Source: Pantoea sp. Nvir
GTDB taxonomy: Bacteria; Pseudomonadota; Gammaproteobacteria; Enterobacterales; Enterobacteriaceae
DNA length: 64,000 bases
Direction of reading: 5' to 3'
Assembly: GCF_009829915.1 (NCBI RefSeq)
Contig: NZ_SZZW01000006.1
Span: forward strand, 31,678-95,677
Each line of letters begins with the position of its first letter. Position 1 is the stretch's first letter. The notes below the pieces were generated by a model. The model was not told the DNA's origin. It saw nothing but the letters and a program-made list of their open reading frames with translations, and made no database searches. The translations under genes were made by a program, and so were the position numbers. This document shows positions 45,092 to 54,825 of this stretch, in pieces.

Positions 45092-47200
45092 TTGTATCTG
45101 TTTAAAAGTTTTAATCAGCTGATTGAAAAATACCTTCCGGAGGAAAAAATCAAACACCTCCAGCAAGCGTACCTTGTCGCACGTGATGCTCACGAGGGTC
45201 AGATACGTTCCAGTGGTGAACCTTATATTACCCATCCGGTCGCCGTTGCCTGTATACTTGCAGAGATGAAACTTGACTATGAAACTCTGATGGCTGCACT
45301 GCTGCATGATGTAATTGAAGATACGCCGGCAACTTATCAGGATATGGAACAACTATTCGGTAAAAGCGTGGCAAAACTGGTAGAAGGTGTCTCTAAACTT
45401 GATAAGTTGACCTTTAGCAACAAAAAGGAGGCGCAGGCAGAAAATTTTCGTAAGATGATTATGGCGATGGTACAAGATATCCGTGTCATTATCATTAAGC
45501 TGGCCGACCGTACGCACAATATGCGAACTCTTGGCTCGCTGCGTCCAACCAAGAGGCGACGCATCGCGCTAGAAACTTTAGAAATTTATAGTAGGCTAGC
45601 GCATCGCCTGGGTATTCATCACCTAAAAATAGAGCTAGAAGAACTAGGTTTTGAAGCTCTTTACCCTAATCGCTACCGTGTTATTAAAGAGGTAGTAAAA
45701 GCGGCACACGGCAATCGCAAGGAGATGATTCAAAACATTCTATCGGAAATTGATAGAAGACTGCAGGAAGCATGCATCTCATGTCGCGTCGGAGGCCGGG
45801 AAAAGCATATTTACTCCATCTACCAAAAAATGACTTTAAAAGAGCAACGTTTTCATTCTATCATGGATATCTATGCTTTCCGTGTGATAGTAAAGGATGT
45901 AGACACTTGCTATCGCGTTCTTGGCCAAATGCATAGCCTGTTTAAACCTCGTCCAGGACGTATAAAAGATTATATCGCTATACCCAAGGCGAATGGCTAT
46001 CAATCGTTGCATACTTCGATGATAGGTCCGCACGGCGTTCCTATAGAGGTGCAGATTCGTACTGAAGATATGGATCAAATGGCGGAAATGGGGATTACTG
46101 CACACTGGGCATACAAACAGCTTGGTGAAAGTAGTACTACCGCACAAATTCGCGCCCAGCGCTGGTTAAGAAGCCTGATAGATCTACAGCAGAGCGCGGG
46201 TAGTTGCTTTGAATTCATTGAAAGTGTAAAATCTGATCTTTTCCCTGACGAAATTTATGTATTTACACCCGAAGGTCACATTGTAGAACTGCCGGTAGGT
46301 GCTACACCGATAGATTTTGCCTATGCGGTACATACCAATATCGGCCATACCTGCGTCGGCGCGCAAGTAGATCGTCAGCCTTATCCTCTGTCGCAGCCGC
46401 TCACTAGCGGCCAGACAGTGGGGATTATCACTGCCCCTGGTGCACGTCCTAATGCCTCCTGGCTTAACTTTGTTGTTAGCTCCAAAGCGCGCGCTAAGAT
46501 TCGTCAACTACTGAAAAACCTCAAGCGCGAAGACTCTGTGAATTTAGGACGTTGTTTGCTTAGCCATGCACTCGGCGGCAGCCGTGAACTAGCAGAGATT
46601 ACGCCAAATAATATCAAGCAAGAACTAGATCGTATGAAGCTCTCATCGCTAGACGAACTACTAGAGGAAATTGGTCTAGGCAATACCATGGGAATAGTAG
46701 TGGCGAAAAACCTGTTGCAATCGACCAATGCGCTGATACCGAGCGACAGCAAATGCGGAAAACTACCCATTAAAGGAGCGTATGGCATCCTAATCACCTT
46801 CGCCAAATGTTGCCATCCCATTCCAGGTGATCCAATTATGGCACACATCAGCCCTGGCAAAGGTTTATTGGTTCATCGTGAACCCTGCCTTAATATTCAC
46901 GGCTACCAGAAGGAACCTGAAAAATTTCTATTAGTGGAATGGGATAAGCTTACCGATCAAGAATTTGTGACTAAAATTAAAGTCGACATGTTTAATCATC
47001 AAGGTGTGATAGCAAACCTAACGGCAGTTATCAATACTACTGGCTCCAATATTCAAAGCTTAAACACAGAAGAACTGGATAGCCGTGTTTATAGCGTGTT
47101 TATAAGTCTGACTGCATACGATCGAGTCCATTTAGCCAATATTATACGCAAAATACGCGTAATGCCTGACGTGATTAAAGTTCACCGTGACCGTAATTAG
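45092..47200 (+). CDS. spoT: Bifunctional (p)ppGpp synthetase/hydrolase SpoT
   Basis: Controls the alarmone (p)ppGpp. It has 702 residues, as in E. coli. The start is TTG at 45092 (encoding the M of MYLF in E. coli), preceded by GCAGG. The HD hydrolase motif is LLHDVIED (His72, Asp73), the synthetase-like region RFHSIMDIYAFRV follows, then TGS (EIYVFTPEG) and a C-terminal ACT domain. Hydrolase residues are intact. Retaining SpoT together with omega implies that ppGpp signalling still matters. In operon with gmk and rpoZ. Confidence 0.96.
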   Translation: MYLFKSFNQLIEKYLPEEKIKHLQQAYLVARDAHEGQIRSSGEPYITHPVAVACILAEMKLDYETLMAALLHDVIEDTPATYQDMEQLFGKSVAKLVEGVSKLDKLTFSNKKEAQAENFRKMIMAMVQDIRVIIIKLADRTHNMRTLGSLRPTKRRRIALETLEIYSRLAHRLGIHHLKIELEELGFEALYPNRYRVIKEVVKAAHGNRKEMIQNILSEIDRRLQEACISCRVGGREKHIYSIYQKMTLKEQRFHSIMDIYAFRVIVKDVDTCYRVLGQMHSLFKPRPGRIKDYIAIPKANGYQSLHTSMIGPHGVPIEVQIRTEDMDQMAEMGITAHWAYKQLGESSTTAQIRAQRWLRSLIDLQQSAGSCFEFIESVKSDLFPDEIYVFTPEGHIVELPVGATPIDFAYAVHTNIGHTCVGAQVDRQPYPLSQPLTSGQTVGIITAPGARPNASWLNFVVSSKARAKIRQLLKNLKREDSVNLGRCLLSHALGGSRELAEITPNNIKQELDRMKLSSLDELLEEIGLGNTMGIVVAKNLLQSTNALIPSDSKCGKLPIKGAYGILITFAKCCHPIPGDPIMAHISPGKGLLVHREPCLNIHGYQKEPEKFLLVEWDKLTDQEFVTKIKVDMFNHQGVIANLTAVINTTGSNIQSLNTEELDSRVYSVFISLTAYDRVHLANIIRKIRVMPDVIKVHRDRN

Positions 47201-47321
47201 CTTATTGTATAAACCTTTAGCATTTTACTTGTATCGGGGTAACGTAAGCGCTGTTTAAACAAATGACATTATAGTCAAATCAGCTGTTCTGCGCCGAAAG
47301 TAACATTTGTGTGAAGGTAAA

Positions 47322-47575
47322 AATTAATCGAAACTTTGCTAGAGTAGGAAATTTTTGCTACATTGGTTGCACACTATCCCGACCTGTATTACAGTAGAAA
47401 TACTATCTGTTTGATCTTAATATTATTATCTTTGTAATCGTTATGGTGCAATTGCAGTCGTAATAAGCATCTAAAGACTCCGCTTAACTTCTTTATGAAG
47501 TGCATTGGTGGCAACAAAACATACCAACATACTAGTAGTATTGGATAGAGAAAAGATTGGACAGGATACTATTGT
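47322..47575 (+). pseudogene. trmH: Decayed trmH (tRNA Gm18 2'-O-methyltransferase)
   Basis: Fragments in order on the plus strand resemble the first ~90 residues of E. coli TrmH: NRNFARVGNFC against PTRYARICEML, PDLYYSR against PDLTVCM, CNRYGAIAVV against IIRTADAVGV, EVHWW against EVHAVW, and YWIEKRLDR against SWVQVKTHR. Frame changes separate them. The gene lies between spoT and recG, as in E. coli. The C-terminal SPOUT knot is not seen. Confidence 0.6.
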
Positions 47576-47708
47576 ATGTAGTAGGGCTGCGATACCATCA
47601 TCGTTAGCAAAGTAAAAAGAGCAACTATATCCTAAGTAATACCTACAGCGAAGTAAAGACAGAAGTTAACTAAGGAGATATTATACAACAGGGCACGGTG
47701 AAAAAGAA

Positions 47709-49790
47709 ATGAAAGAACGCCTACTGGATACCATTCCGGTCAGTACCCTGACTGGTGTTAGTGCCAGGCAAGTGGCAAAACTCGCTAAGCTCGGCTTACA
47801 TACCATTCAAGATCTACTGCTTCACCTTCCACTACGCTACGAAGATCGTAGTAGGATCTACGCTATTAATGATCTACCACTCGGCATCTGGGCTATGGTA
47901 GAAGGCAAAATCTTACAGACTGAAGTTAACTTTGGCAATCGTCGCATGTTGATATGTCAGATTAGTGATAGCAGCGGTACACTGACTTTGCGTTTCTTTA
48001 ACTTCAATCCGGGTATGAAGAATAGTCTCATACCTGGCCGTCGAATCATTGCATACGGGAAAATTAAGCGTGGCCAACGTGGCTTAGAGATCACTCATCC
48101 TGAATACAGTGTACAAAGCATACACAGCCGTGGGACTCTGAAAAAAAACCTAACACCAATTTACCCTACTACAGAAGGTGTTCGACAAAGTACGTTACGT
48201 CATCTTACCGATCAAGCCCTAGCTCTGCTCGATAGCGTACCGATTGCCGAACTGCTGCCGCAGAGTCTAGCACAGGGCATGATCAGTCTGCAAGAAGCGC
48301 TACGTACTCTGCATCGTCCACCATTAAATTTATGTCTACGGAATCTCAAAAGAGGCCGCCATCCAGCACAGTACCGACTGATTCTTGAAGAGCTATTAGC
48401 GCATACTCTCAGTGTACTTGCGGTGCGCGACGGCGTTCAGCGCTTCCAAGCACTGCCTTTAAAAATGATCCATACACTGAGTGATAAACTCCTAGCAGTG
48501 CTACCTTTCTCACCGACTAATGCGCAAAAACGAGTAGTACAAGAGATTGAGCAAGATCTGTCTAGCGATTTACCAATGATGAGGCTAGTTCAGGGCGACG
48601 TAGGTTCCGGTAAAACTCTGGTAGCGGCTCTGGTGGCGTTAAATGTTATTGCACACGGTAAACAGGTAGTACTTATGGCGCCAACCGATCTACTAGCTGA
48701 ACAACACGCGAACAATTTTCATAGCTGGTTCACGCCACTCGGCATTAATGTCGGCTGTTTATCTGGCAAGCAGAAAGGAAAATCACGCCAAGCGCAGCAG
48801 GCAGCAATTGCTGATGGTCAAGTGGCGATGATAATTGGAACACACGCCCTATTTCAGGAAAAGGTGCAGTTTAACAAGCTAGCACTAGTGATTATTGATG
48901 AGCAACATCGCTTCGGTGTACATCAGAGGTTGGCTCTTTGGGAAAAAGGCGAGGAGCAAGGTTTTCACCCACATCAGTTGATTATGACCGCCACACCTAT
49001 CCCACGTACCTTAGCAATGACTACTTATGCCAATCTTGATATTTCTACCATTGATGAACTTCCGCCAGGCCGTACACCAGTCACCACTGTGATGATCCCC
49101 GATAGCCGCCGTAATGAGATTATCACACGAGTACAACATGCCTGCCTAAAAGATGGTTGCCAGGCCTACTGGGTCTGTACACTGATTGAAGAATCCGGGC
49201 TGCTTGAAGCACAAGCGGCAGAAGCAAGCTGGAAAGCTCTCAAAGCTGCACTACCCACACTTAATATTGGTTTAGTGCATGGTCGCATGAAACCTGCGGA
49301 AAAACAGGTGGTAATGGCAGCATTTAAGGCTAACGAACTACAGCTTCTTGTAGCTACAACCGTCATTGAAGTAGGAGTCGATGTGCCCAATGCTAGTTTA
49401 ATGATTATTGAAAATCCAGAGCGTCTCGGTCTGACGCAGCTGCATCAATTACGCGGACGCATAGGACGTGGTGCGGTGGTCTCTCACTGTGTTTTACTTT
49501 ACAAAACACCTTTAAGCAAAACTGCGCAGCAGCGTCTGCAAGTGCTGAGAGATAACAACAATGGCTTTGTAATTGCCCAGCACGATCTAGAGATCCGTGG
49601 TCCTGGGCAACTTTTAGGCACTCGCCAGACCGGAAATACTGACTTCAAGGTCACGGATTTGCTGCGCGATAAGGAGATTGTTCCAGAAGTACAACGTGTA
49701 GCGCTCCATATTCATCAACACTATCCTAAGCAAGCTAAGGCATTAATCGAACGCTGGTTGCCATCAGCAGAACGTTATACGAAAGTATAA
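47709..49790 (+). CDS. recG: ATP-dependent DNA helicase RecG
   Basis: Branch-migration helicase that regresses stalled forks and processes Holliday junctions. It has 693 residues, as in E. coli. The N-terminal wedge/OB domain is followed by Walker A GDVGSGKT near residue 295, the DExH box IIDEQHRFG, TATPIPRTLAMT, and the QLRGRIGRG and GPGQLLGTRQ (TRG) motifs. No damage. Its former neighbour trmH is decayed, so it now needs its own promoter. Confidence 0.97.
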   Translation: MKERLLDTIPVSTLTGVSARQVAKLAKLGLHTIQDLLLHLPLRYEDRSRIYAINDLPLGIWAMVEGKILQTEVNFGNRRMLICQISDSSGTLTLRFFNFNPGMKNSLIPGRRIIAYGKIKRGQRGLEITHPEYSVQSIHSRGTLKKNLTPIYPTTEGVRQSTLRHLTDQALALLDSVPIAELLPQSLAQGMISLQEALRTLHRPPLNLCLRNLKRGRHPAQYRLILEELLAHTLSVLAVRDGVQRFQALPLKMIHTLSDKLLAVLPFSPTNAQKRVVQEIEQDLSSDLPMMRLVQGDVGSGKTLVAALVALNVIAHGKQVVLMAPTDLLAEQHANNFHSWFTPLGINVGCLSGKQKGKSRQAQQAAIADGQVAMIIGTHALFQEKVQFNKLALVIIDEQHRFGVHQRLALWEKGEEQGFHPHQLIMTATPIPRTLAMTTYANLDISTIDELPPGRTPVTTVMIPDSRRNEIITRVQHACLKDGCQAYWVCTLIEESGLLEAQAAEASWKALKAALPTLNIGLVHGRMKPAEKQVVMAAFKANELQLLVATTVIEVGVDVPNASLMIIENPERLGLTQLHQLRGRIGRGAVVSHCVLLYKTPLSKTAQQRLQVLRDNNNGFVIAQHDLEIRGPGQLLGTRQTGNTDFKVTDLLRDKEIVPEVQRVALHIHQHYPKQAKALIERWLPSAERYTKV

Positions 49791-50041
49791 TTCATCTTCT
49801 ATTCCCCATCAAAGTACAAAACTATATATTGCCTTGGGAATATAAGGTGTCTAATAGACACACTCAAAGTTTATAACAAGAATTCATTAATCAACGAAGT
49901 AAATTCTCTGTACTCAAAGTAGTTTTGTCTCCATTTCTAACAACACTAAAAGTGATTAGGGAAGCGTGACTCATGACCACACAATCTATATACGGCGTCA
50001 TCATTGGAGTAGTTATTAAAGAAATATAATCTCTTATTTTT

Positions 50042-50890
50042 TTATGCTGTATGTAATTTTAGCTTGCGATAATCATCTAAAGTAACGGTAATTTCTGCAC
50101 CCAGTAACACAATACACCAGGTCCAGTAGACCCAGAGGAATAGGAGGGGGATCACCGCTATCACCCCGTAAATTAGCTGATATGAAGGGAATACCGTAAC
50201 ATACATAGTAAAGATTTTTTTACCTAATTCAAATAATAGACTTGCTACTAGAGCGCCGATAAGCGCATCAAACGTTGGAACACTACGAGTTGGTACAGTG
50301 TTGTAAAGCAGCCAGAAAGCGATCCAAGAAAGCAGTATAGGAAAAACCTGCAGCACCTGATCAATCAGCCCATAATAGCTACTGTCACTAATCCAGCGTA
50401 ACGAAAGTAAATAGGAACTAATCGCCAGACTAGTACCCACCAGTAGTGGACCCAATGTCAGAATCATCCAATAAATAATAAAAGAGTAAATAAGAGGACG
50501 TTTTTCATGGCAGCGCCAGATGGTATTCAGCGTCGTATTGATAGAATGCATCAGCAGTAAAGAGGTGATGATAAGTCCTACCACGCCTAGTATAGTTACT
50601 CGGTGTACATTAGCGAGGAATTGATCCAGATAGAGCTGTACTACGTTGCCTGTCGCCGGGACGAAGTTAGTAAAAATAAATTTTTTTATCTGGATACTGA
50701 CTTCAAAAAAGATCGGAAATGCTGATAAAAGTCCAAATATGACAGCGATTAGCGGCACTAGTGCCAACAATGAGACATAGGCCAAGTTGCCGGCCTGTAT
50801 CGTCATATTGTCATCGCTGATACGCTTTGATAGTAACTTAAGCCACAGCCATAACTCATCGAAGATTAAAATCATACGGCTTGATATCAT
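50042..50890 (-). CDS. yihY: YihY/BrkB-family inner membrane protein
   Basis: 282 residues (290 in E. coli). Six hydrophobic segments are visible, for example [20 protein letters not shown] and [19 protein letters not shown], with the conserved [29 protein letters not shown] and GAEITVTL motifs. Once thought to be RNase BN, the family is now regarded as membrane proteins of unknown function, perhaps envelope related. It lies 3 bp after yihX and is surely co-transcribed. Confidence 0.9.
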   Translation of the reverse strand: MISSRMILIFDELWLWLKLLSKRISDDNMTIQAGNLAYVSLLALVPLIAVIFGLLSAFPIFFEVSIQIKKFIFTNFVPATGNVVQLYLDQFLANVHRVTILGVVGLIITSLLLMHSINTTLNTIWRCHEKRPLIYSFIIYWMILTLGPLLVGTSLAISSYLLSLRWISDSSYYGLIDQVLQVFPILLSWIAFWLLYNTVPTRSVPTFDALIGALVASLLFELGKKIFTMYVTVFPSYQLIYGVIAVIPLLFLWVYWTWCIVLLGAEITVTLDDYRKLKLHTA

Positions 50891-50893
50891 CGT

Positions 50894-51490
50894 TCAACAG
50901 TGATTTTCTAGCCAAGATGGGATGGTATTACTATCAGTGACAAGTATACTCTTAATGCCTATCATTTTAGCCGCTGCGATATTTTCTGCATTAGCATCGA
51001 AGATAATTGTTTGATCGGCATCATAGCCTTCTTGCTGTAAGACATGTTCAAAAATGCGGGTTTCCGGTTTACGCATGCCCAGCGTTTGCGACAGATAAAT
51101 AGTGTCCACCGACGCGCGTACTTCCGGATATTGAGTTGACCAGCATTCGGTATGTAGTTTATTGGTGTTAAAAAGAATTACCACACGGTGGCCATCAATG
51201 CGTAACTGATTCATTAATATCAGTGTATCGGTCTGCGCCCCTATAAATGCTGCCTGCCAGCCCACTACAAACTGTTCGTAGCTCAGAGTGATATCTAATT
51301 GTTCACATAACTCAGCTGCAAAATGTTCGTTGCTGATTTCGCCGCGCTCATACTTTTTAAATGCCTCATCCCTGTGGAAGCGGCTCTGCAACAGCGCTAG
51401 AGGTACGCTTCCCAAGTTACTCCAGACACCTAGAATACGGTTAAAATCTATGTTAATAATCACATTGTCTAAATCAAAAATATATAACAT
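50894..51490 (-). CDS. yihX: HAD-like phosphatase YihX (altered catalytic motifs)
   Basis: 198 residues (199 in E. coli, alpha-D-glucose-1-phosphate phosphatase). HAD motif I FDLDNV carries Asp6, and Lys141 of motif III is in MRKPETRI. However motif II has Phe107 in LFNTN where the family has Ser/Thr (LSNTN), and motif IV reads FDANAEN (165-170) where E. coli has FDDNADN. These changes may weaken or abolish phosphatase activity, though the frame is open and the length normal. Cotranscribed with yihY. Confidence 0.88.
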   Translation of the reverse strand: MLYIFDLDNVIINIDFNRILGVWSNLGSVPLALLQSRFHRDEAFKKYERGEISNEHFAAELCEQLDITLSYEQFVVGWQAAFIGAQTDTLILMNQLRIDGHRVVILFNTNKLHTECWSTQYPEVRASVDTIYLSQTLGMRKPETRIFEHVLQQEGYDADQTIIFDANAENIAAAKMIGIKSILVTDSNTIPSWLENHC

Positions 51491-52510
51491 GGCAATAATC
51501 CTCTAGTTCCCTAGATTATTCACTCTTCTAGCGGCAAAATAGTGTCAGAATAAACTCAATCATAATGATAGCAAAAGATAAAAAAAAACTATTAAAATAG
51601 AGATTTTTAGTACTTAACGCATTGCTGTTTTCAACAATGCAATTGCGTAGTACGCTTTTGCGTGTATTCATCATTTGAATGATGTTTATGGAAAAGATGT
51701 ACCAGGAGCATGAAGTAAATTTTTACTGTTAGACAGTGCAAATCCCTTCCGAATAGGAAACTGTAAATACGAAAATTTATTTTTCACAGACTTTTGCACT
51801 ATAACTTAGGAATGATTTTCCGTGCTCCTTGAGATTACAAAGAGATAATACGGTGTGAACAACTTAATTAAGAAATGCACCTGGAGGTACATATCTTGTT
51901 GATATGCTAGTCTCAAACTATAGAGGGAATGATCTTTTACCCTAAATTATTAGATGATATTACATTAGTATACACGGCAAAGTTACGAACGAATATCTAC
52001 ACTACCTGGGTAACTAACTTGTGTAATGATAGTGATGTTACATCAGGCAAATTTTAGCTCACAACTCAACTCTGTCTCCGATATTAGCAACAGTACGCTA
52101 TTGTGTTAGGGCTAAGCGGATACTTAATAAATACGATTACATTTTTTATTTGAAGGGTATTTCACAAGCAGAAGAGATTTGACTGCACATAGTGCAGTGC
52201 ATGAATACAATTAGGTGTATACAAAGAAGGATACCTAAAAAACTACGCTTTTTTAGCACACTTGATTAGTGCAGACAGCTAATAATGGAAAAGGGTTCAC
52301 ACAGTATTAATTTAGCCTTATTTCTAAAATTTAGAACAGTGTTCACCTTGTAATGCATTACTTAGCAAAAGGCAAAAATAGCAGCCACATCACGGCTAAA
52401 GCATGCATGTCAACATCGGTTAGTTGATGAAAATATTAGTTAGACTAAAAGATTCCAGACGTCGCAGTCTCTCATTACGACTATAATAACCATTTCTAGG
52501 AGAGTTGAGT
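51491..52510. other. Spacer between yihX and glnA (former typA region)
   Basis: About 1 kb without recognisable genes; typA, divergent from glnA in E. coli, was not recognised. It contains dyads resembling NtrC sites, TGCACATAGTGCA (52184-52196) and AGCAC-N9-GTGCA (52255-52273), with spacings that differ from the canonical site. A convincing sigma-54 promoter was not found. Confidence 0.45.
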
Positions 52511-53920
52511 ATGTCAGCTGAACACGTTCTCTCGAAGATGAAAGAGCACAAAATTAAGTTTATTGACCTTCGTTTTACTGATACCAAAGGCAAAGAACAA
52601 CACGTTACTATTCCTGCCAACCAAGTTAACGCTGATTTCTTTGAAGAAGGTAAAATGTTTGATGGATCTTCAATCGCTGGCTGGAAAGGCATTAACGAAT
52701 CAGACATGGTGCTGATGCCAGACACTACCACTGCGGTGCTGGATCCTTTTTTCGAAGAATCGACGCTAATAATCCGCTGTGACATCTTTGAGCCAAGCAC
52801 TATGCAAGGTTACGATCGTGATCCACGTTCTATTTCTAAGCGTGCTGAAGAGTATCTGAGTACTTCGGGTATTGCAGACACAGTGGTGTTTGGACCCGAG
52901 CCGGAGTTCTTCCTATTTGATGACATTCGTTTTAGTTCTTCTATTTTTGGTTCATATGTCGTCATCGACGATATCGAAGCAGCGTGGAACACAGGCAAAG
53001 AGTACCCAGGTGGTAATAAAGGCCACCGTCCTGCCCTGAAAGGAGGATACTTCCCAGTTCCGCCGGTTGACTCCTCGCAGAATATGCGTTCCGCCATGTG
53101 TCTATCTATGGAGCAGATGGGCCTAGTTGTTGAAGCACATCACCATGAAGTAGCGACAGCTGGTCAGAATGAAGTGGCAACACGGTTTAACACTATGACT
53201 AAAAAAGCTGACGAAATTCAAATTTATAAATATGTGGTACATAACATAGCGCACGCTTACGGTAAAACTGCGACTTTTATGCCAAAGCCTATATTGGGCG
53301 ATAACGGTTCGGGAATGCACTGCCATATATCGCTTTCTAAAGACAGTGTAAACTTGTTTGCAGGAGATAAATATGGAGGTCTATCCGAAACCGCGCTATT
53401 CTACATTGGCGGCATTATTAGTCACGCAAAAGCGATTAACGCTTTAGCAAATCCAACCACCAATTCCTACAAGCGTCTAGTGCCTGGTTACGAAGCGCCT
53501 GTTATACTGGCTTATTCTGCCCGTAACCGCTCTGCCTCCATCCGTATCCCCGTTGTCGCTAGTCCAAAAGCACGTCGTATTGAAGTACGCTTTCCCGATC
53601 CGTCTGCTAATCCGTATCTAGCTTTCACTGCCCTACTAATGGCGGGTCTTGATGGTATAATAAACAAAATCCACCCTGGCGATGCGATGGATAAGAACCT
53701 GTACGACCTGTCACCAAAAGAAGAATTAGAAATTCCAAAAATTGCCGTTTCGTTAGAAGAAGCTCTAAACGCCCTGAATAAAGATCGTTTGTTCTTGGTG
53801 CGTGGTGGTGTGTTTACTGATGACGCTATCGATGCTTACATTGAACTGCGTAAAGCAGAAAATAACCGAGTTTGTATGACACCGCACCCGGTTGAATTTG
53901 AACTGTACTATAGTGTTTAA
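52511..53920 (+). CDS. glnA: Glutamine synthetase, type I
   Basis: Makes glutamine from glutamate and ammonia; dodecamer. It has 469 residues, as in E. coli. [13 protein letters not shown], the ATP/metal motif [26 protein letters not shown] and GSGMHCH are all intact, as is NLYDLSPKE with the adenylylated Tyr. GGAG at 52499 and the family N terminus MSAEHVL decide for ATG 52511 over the in-frame TTG at 52505. It is followed by a terminator, a decayed glnL and an intact glnG. Ammonia assimilation or recycling appears important to the organism. Confidence 0.97.
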   Translation: MSAEHVLSKMKEHKIKFIDLRFTDTKGKEQHVTIPANQVNADFFEEGKMFDGSSIAGWKGINESDMVLMPDTTTAVLDPFFEESTLIIRCDIFEPSTMQGYDRDPRSISKRAEEYLSTSGIADTVVFGPEPEFFLFDDIRFSSSIFGSYVVIDDIEAAWNTGKEYPGGNKGHRPALKGGYFPVPPVDSSQNMRSAMCLSMEQMGLVVEAHHHEVATAGQNEVATRFNTMTKKADEIQIYKYVVHNIAHAYGKTATFMPKPILGDNGSGMHCHISLSKDSVNLFAGDKYGGLSETALFYIGGIISHAKAINALANPTTNSYKRLVPGYEAPVILAYSARNRSASIRIPVVASPKARRIEVRFPDPSANPYLAFTALLMAGLDGIINKIHPGDAMDKNLYDLSPKEELEIPKIAVSLEEALNALNKDRLFLVRGGVFTDDAIDAYIELRKAENNRVCMTPHPVEFELYYSV

Positions 53921-54043
53921 TCTTTATTCGGCTCAAGTCCTTTACTACATAAAACATAAAATTATAACCAATATCCTACTAAGGATATGAAATACAACGA
54001 AACAGTGTAATATGCAGAAAATTTCTTGATGGTAGACACTTTG

Positions 54044-54066
54044 GCCCATATCTTTATGGGCTTTTT
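54044..54066 (+). terminator. Terminator after glnA
   Basis: 7-bp stem GCCCATA / TATGGGC with loop TCTT, followed by T5. It lies about 125 bp after glnA, between glnA and the glnL remnant. In E. coli a similar terminator limits read-through into glnLG. Confidence 0.85.
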
Positions 54067-54126
54067 CTGCTTCAAATTTAATTCTGTCACTATCTAAAAC
54101 TAGACTATAGCTCAGAGGAATATTGT

Positions 54127-54822
54127 ATGGCAACGTGCCATCCGCTATAAAAGTGGAGAAAAGCTCAACTATCTGATTTATTATATCAACTTATTTATTG
54201 ATAGATAAATATCTAATGCTCCACAATACCAATCTGGCAGCGAAGCAATTATTATCGCAGAACTGGCGCTACTTGTACGCTACAATGGCCGCTTCTGTAC
54301 CTTAAGCCTCCTAATCTGTTGCTGAAAAACTATTATATCTAATCAATTATTGAGCAATCGACCGTCTGCTTCATGTCGTGTACCACCTACTAAGCTAGTA
54401 ACCACATAGCATGAATATTACGCAGAGAATTTATCCATCAAGTCGCTGAAAGAGTAGTTAAGTTAGTTATGTATAAAGCTGTTGAAAAAAAAATCTTGTT
54501 AGAATGCGATTACTATCTCAGTTATACCGGAGATACTGCATAATTCTGAGTAAATTGAACACCATTCTTCTAACAATGTACTTCATACGCGCTACCGACT
54601 CGTTGCATTTATCAAATTAAAAATGATGGCTTTGGCATTCGATCCTATTTACGCGATACGCTTATTTATCTAATGAGCACAGGATATGCGATGGTGGCAC
54701 TGCTCTAGTCATCTCTATTTCCCACAGTCCTAATCAACCAGTCTTTTAGAAAAAATAAACTTCACAGGTGGACTAAAAACATACAACATTTTCAATTTAT
54801 CTGCCTATTCACCAGTGAGGTT
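54127..54822 (+). pseudogene. glnL: Decayed glnL (NtrB sensor kinase)
   Basis: Recognisable from end to end but shortened by about a third. The ATG at 54127 still gives MATCHP (MATGTQP in E. coli), then a stop. Further fragments: HNTNLAAKQLLSQ against HYANPAAQQLLAQ, SIIEQS against VIIEQA, QVAERVVKLV against KVAERVVTLV, RYRLVAFI against RYRLAARI, DGFGIRSYLRDTLIYLM against NGPGIPPHLQDTLFYPM, and GGTALVISI against GGTGLGLSI. Frameshifts and stops abound. The histidine-phosphoacceptor box HEIKNPLGG appears deleted. Confidence 0.92.
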
Positions 54823-54825
54823 TCT

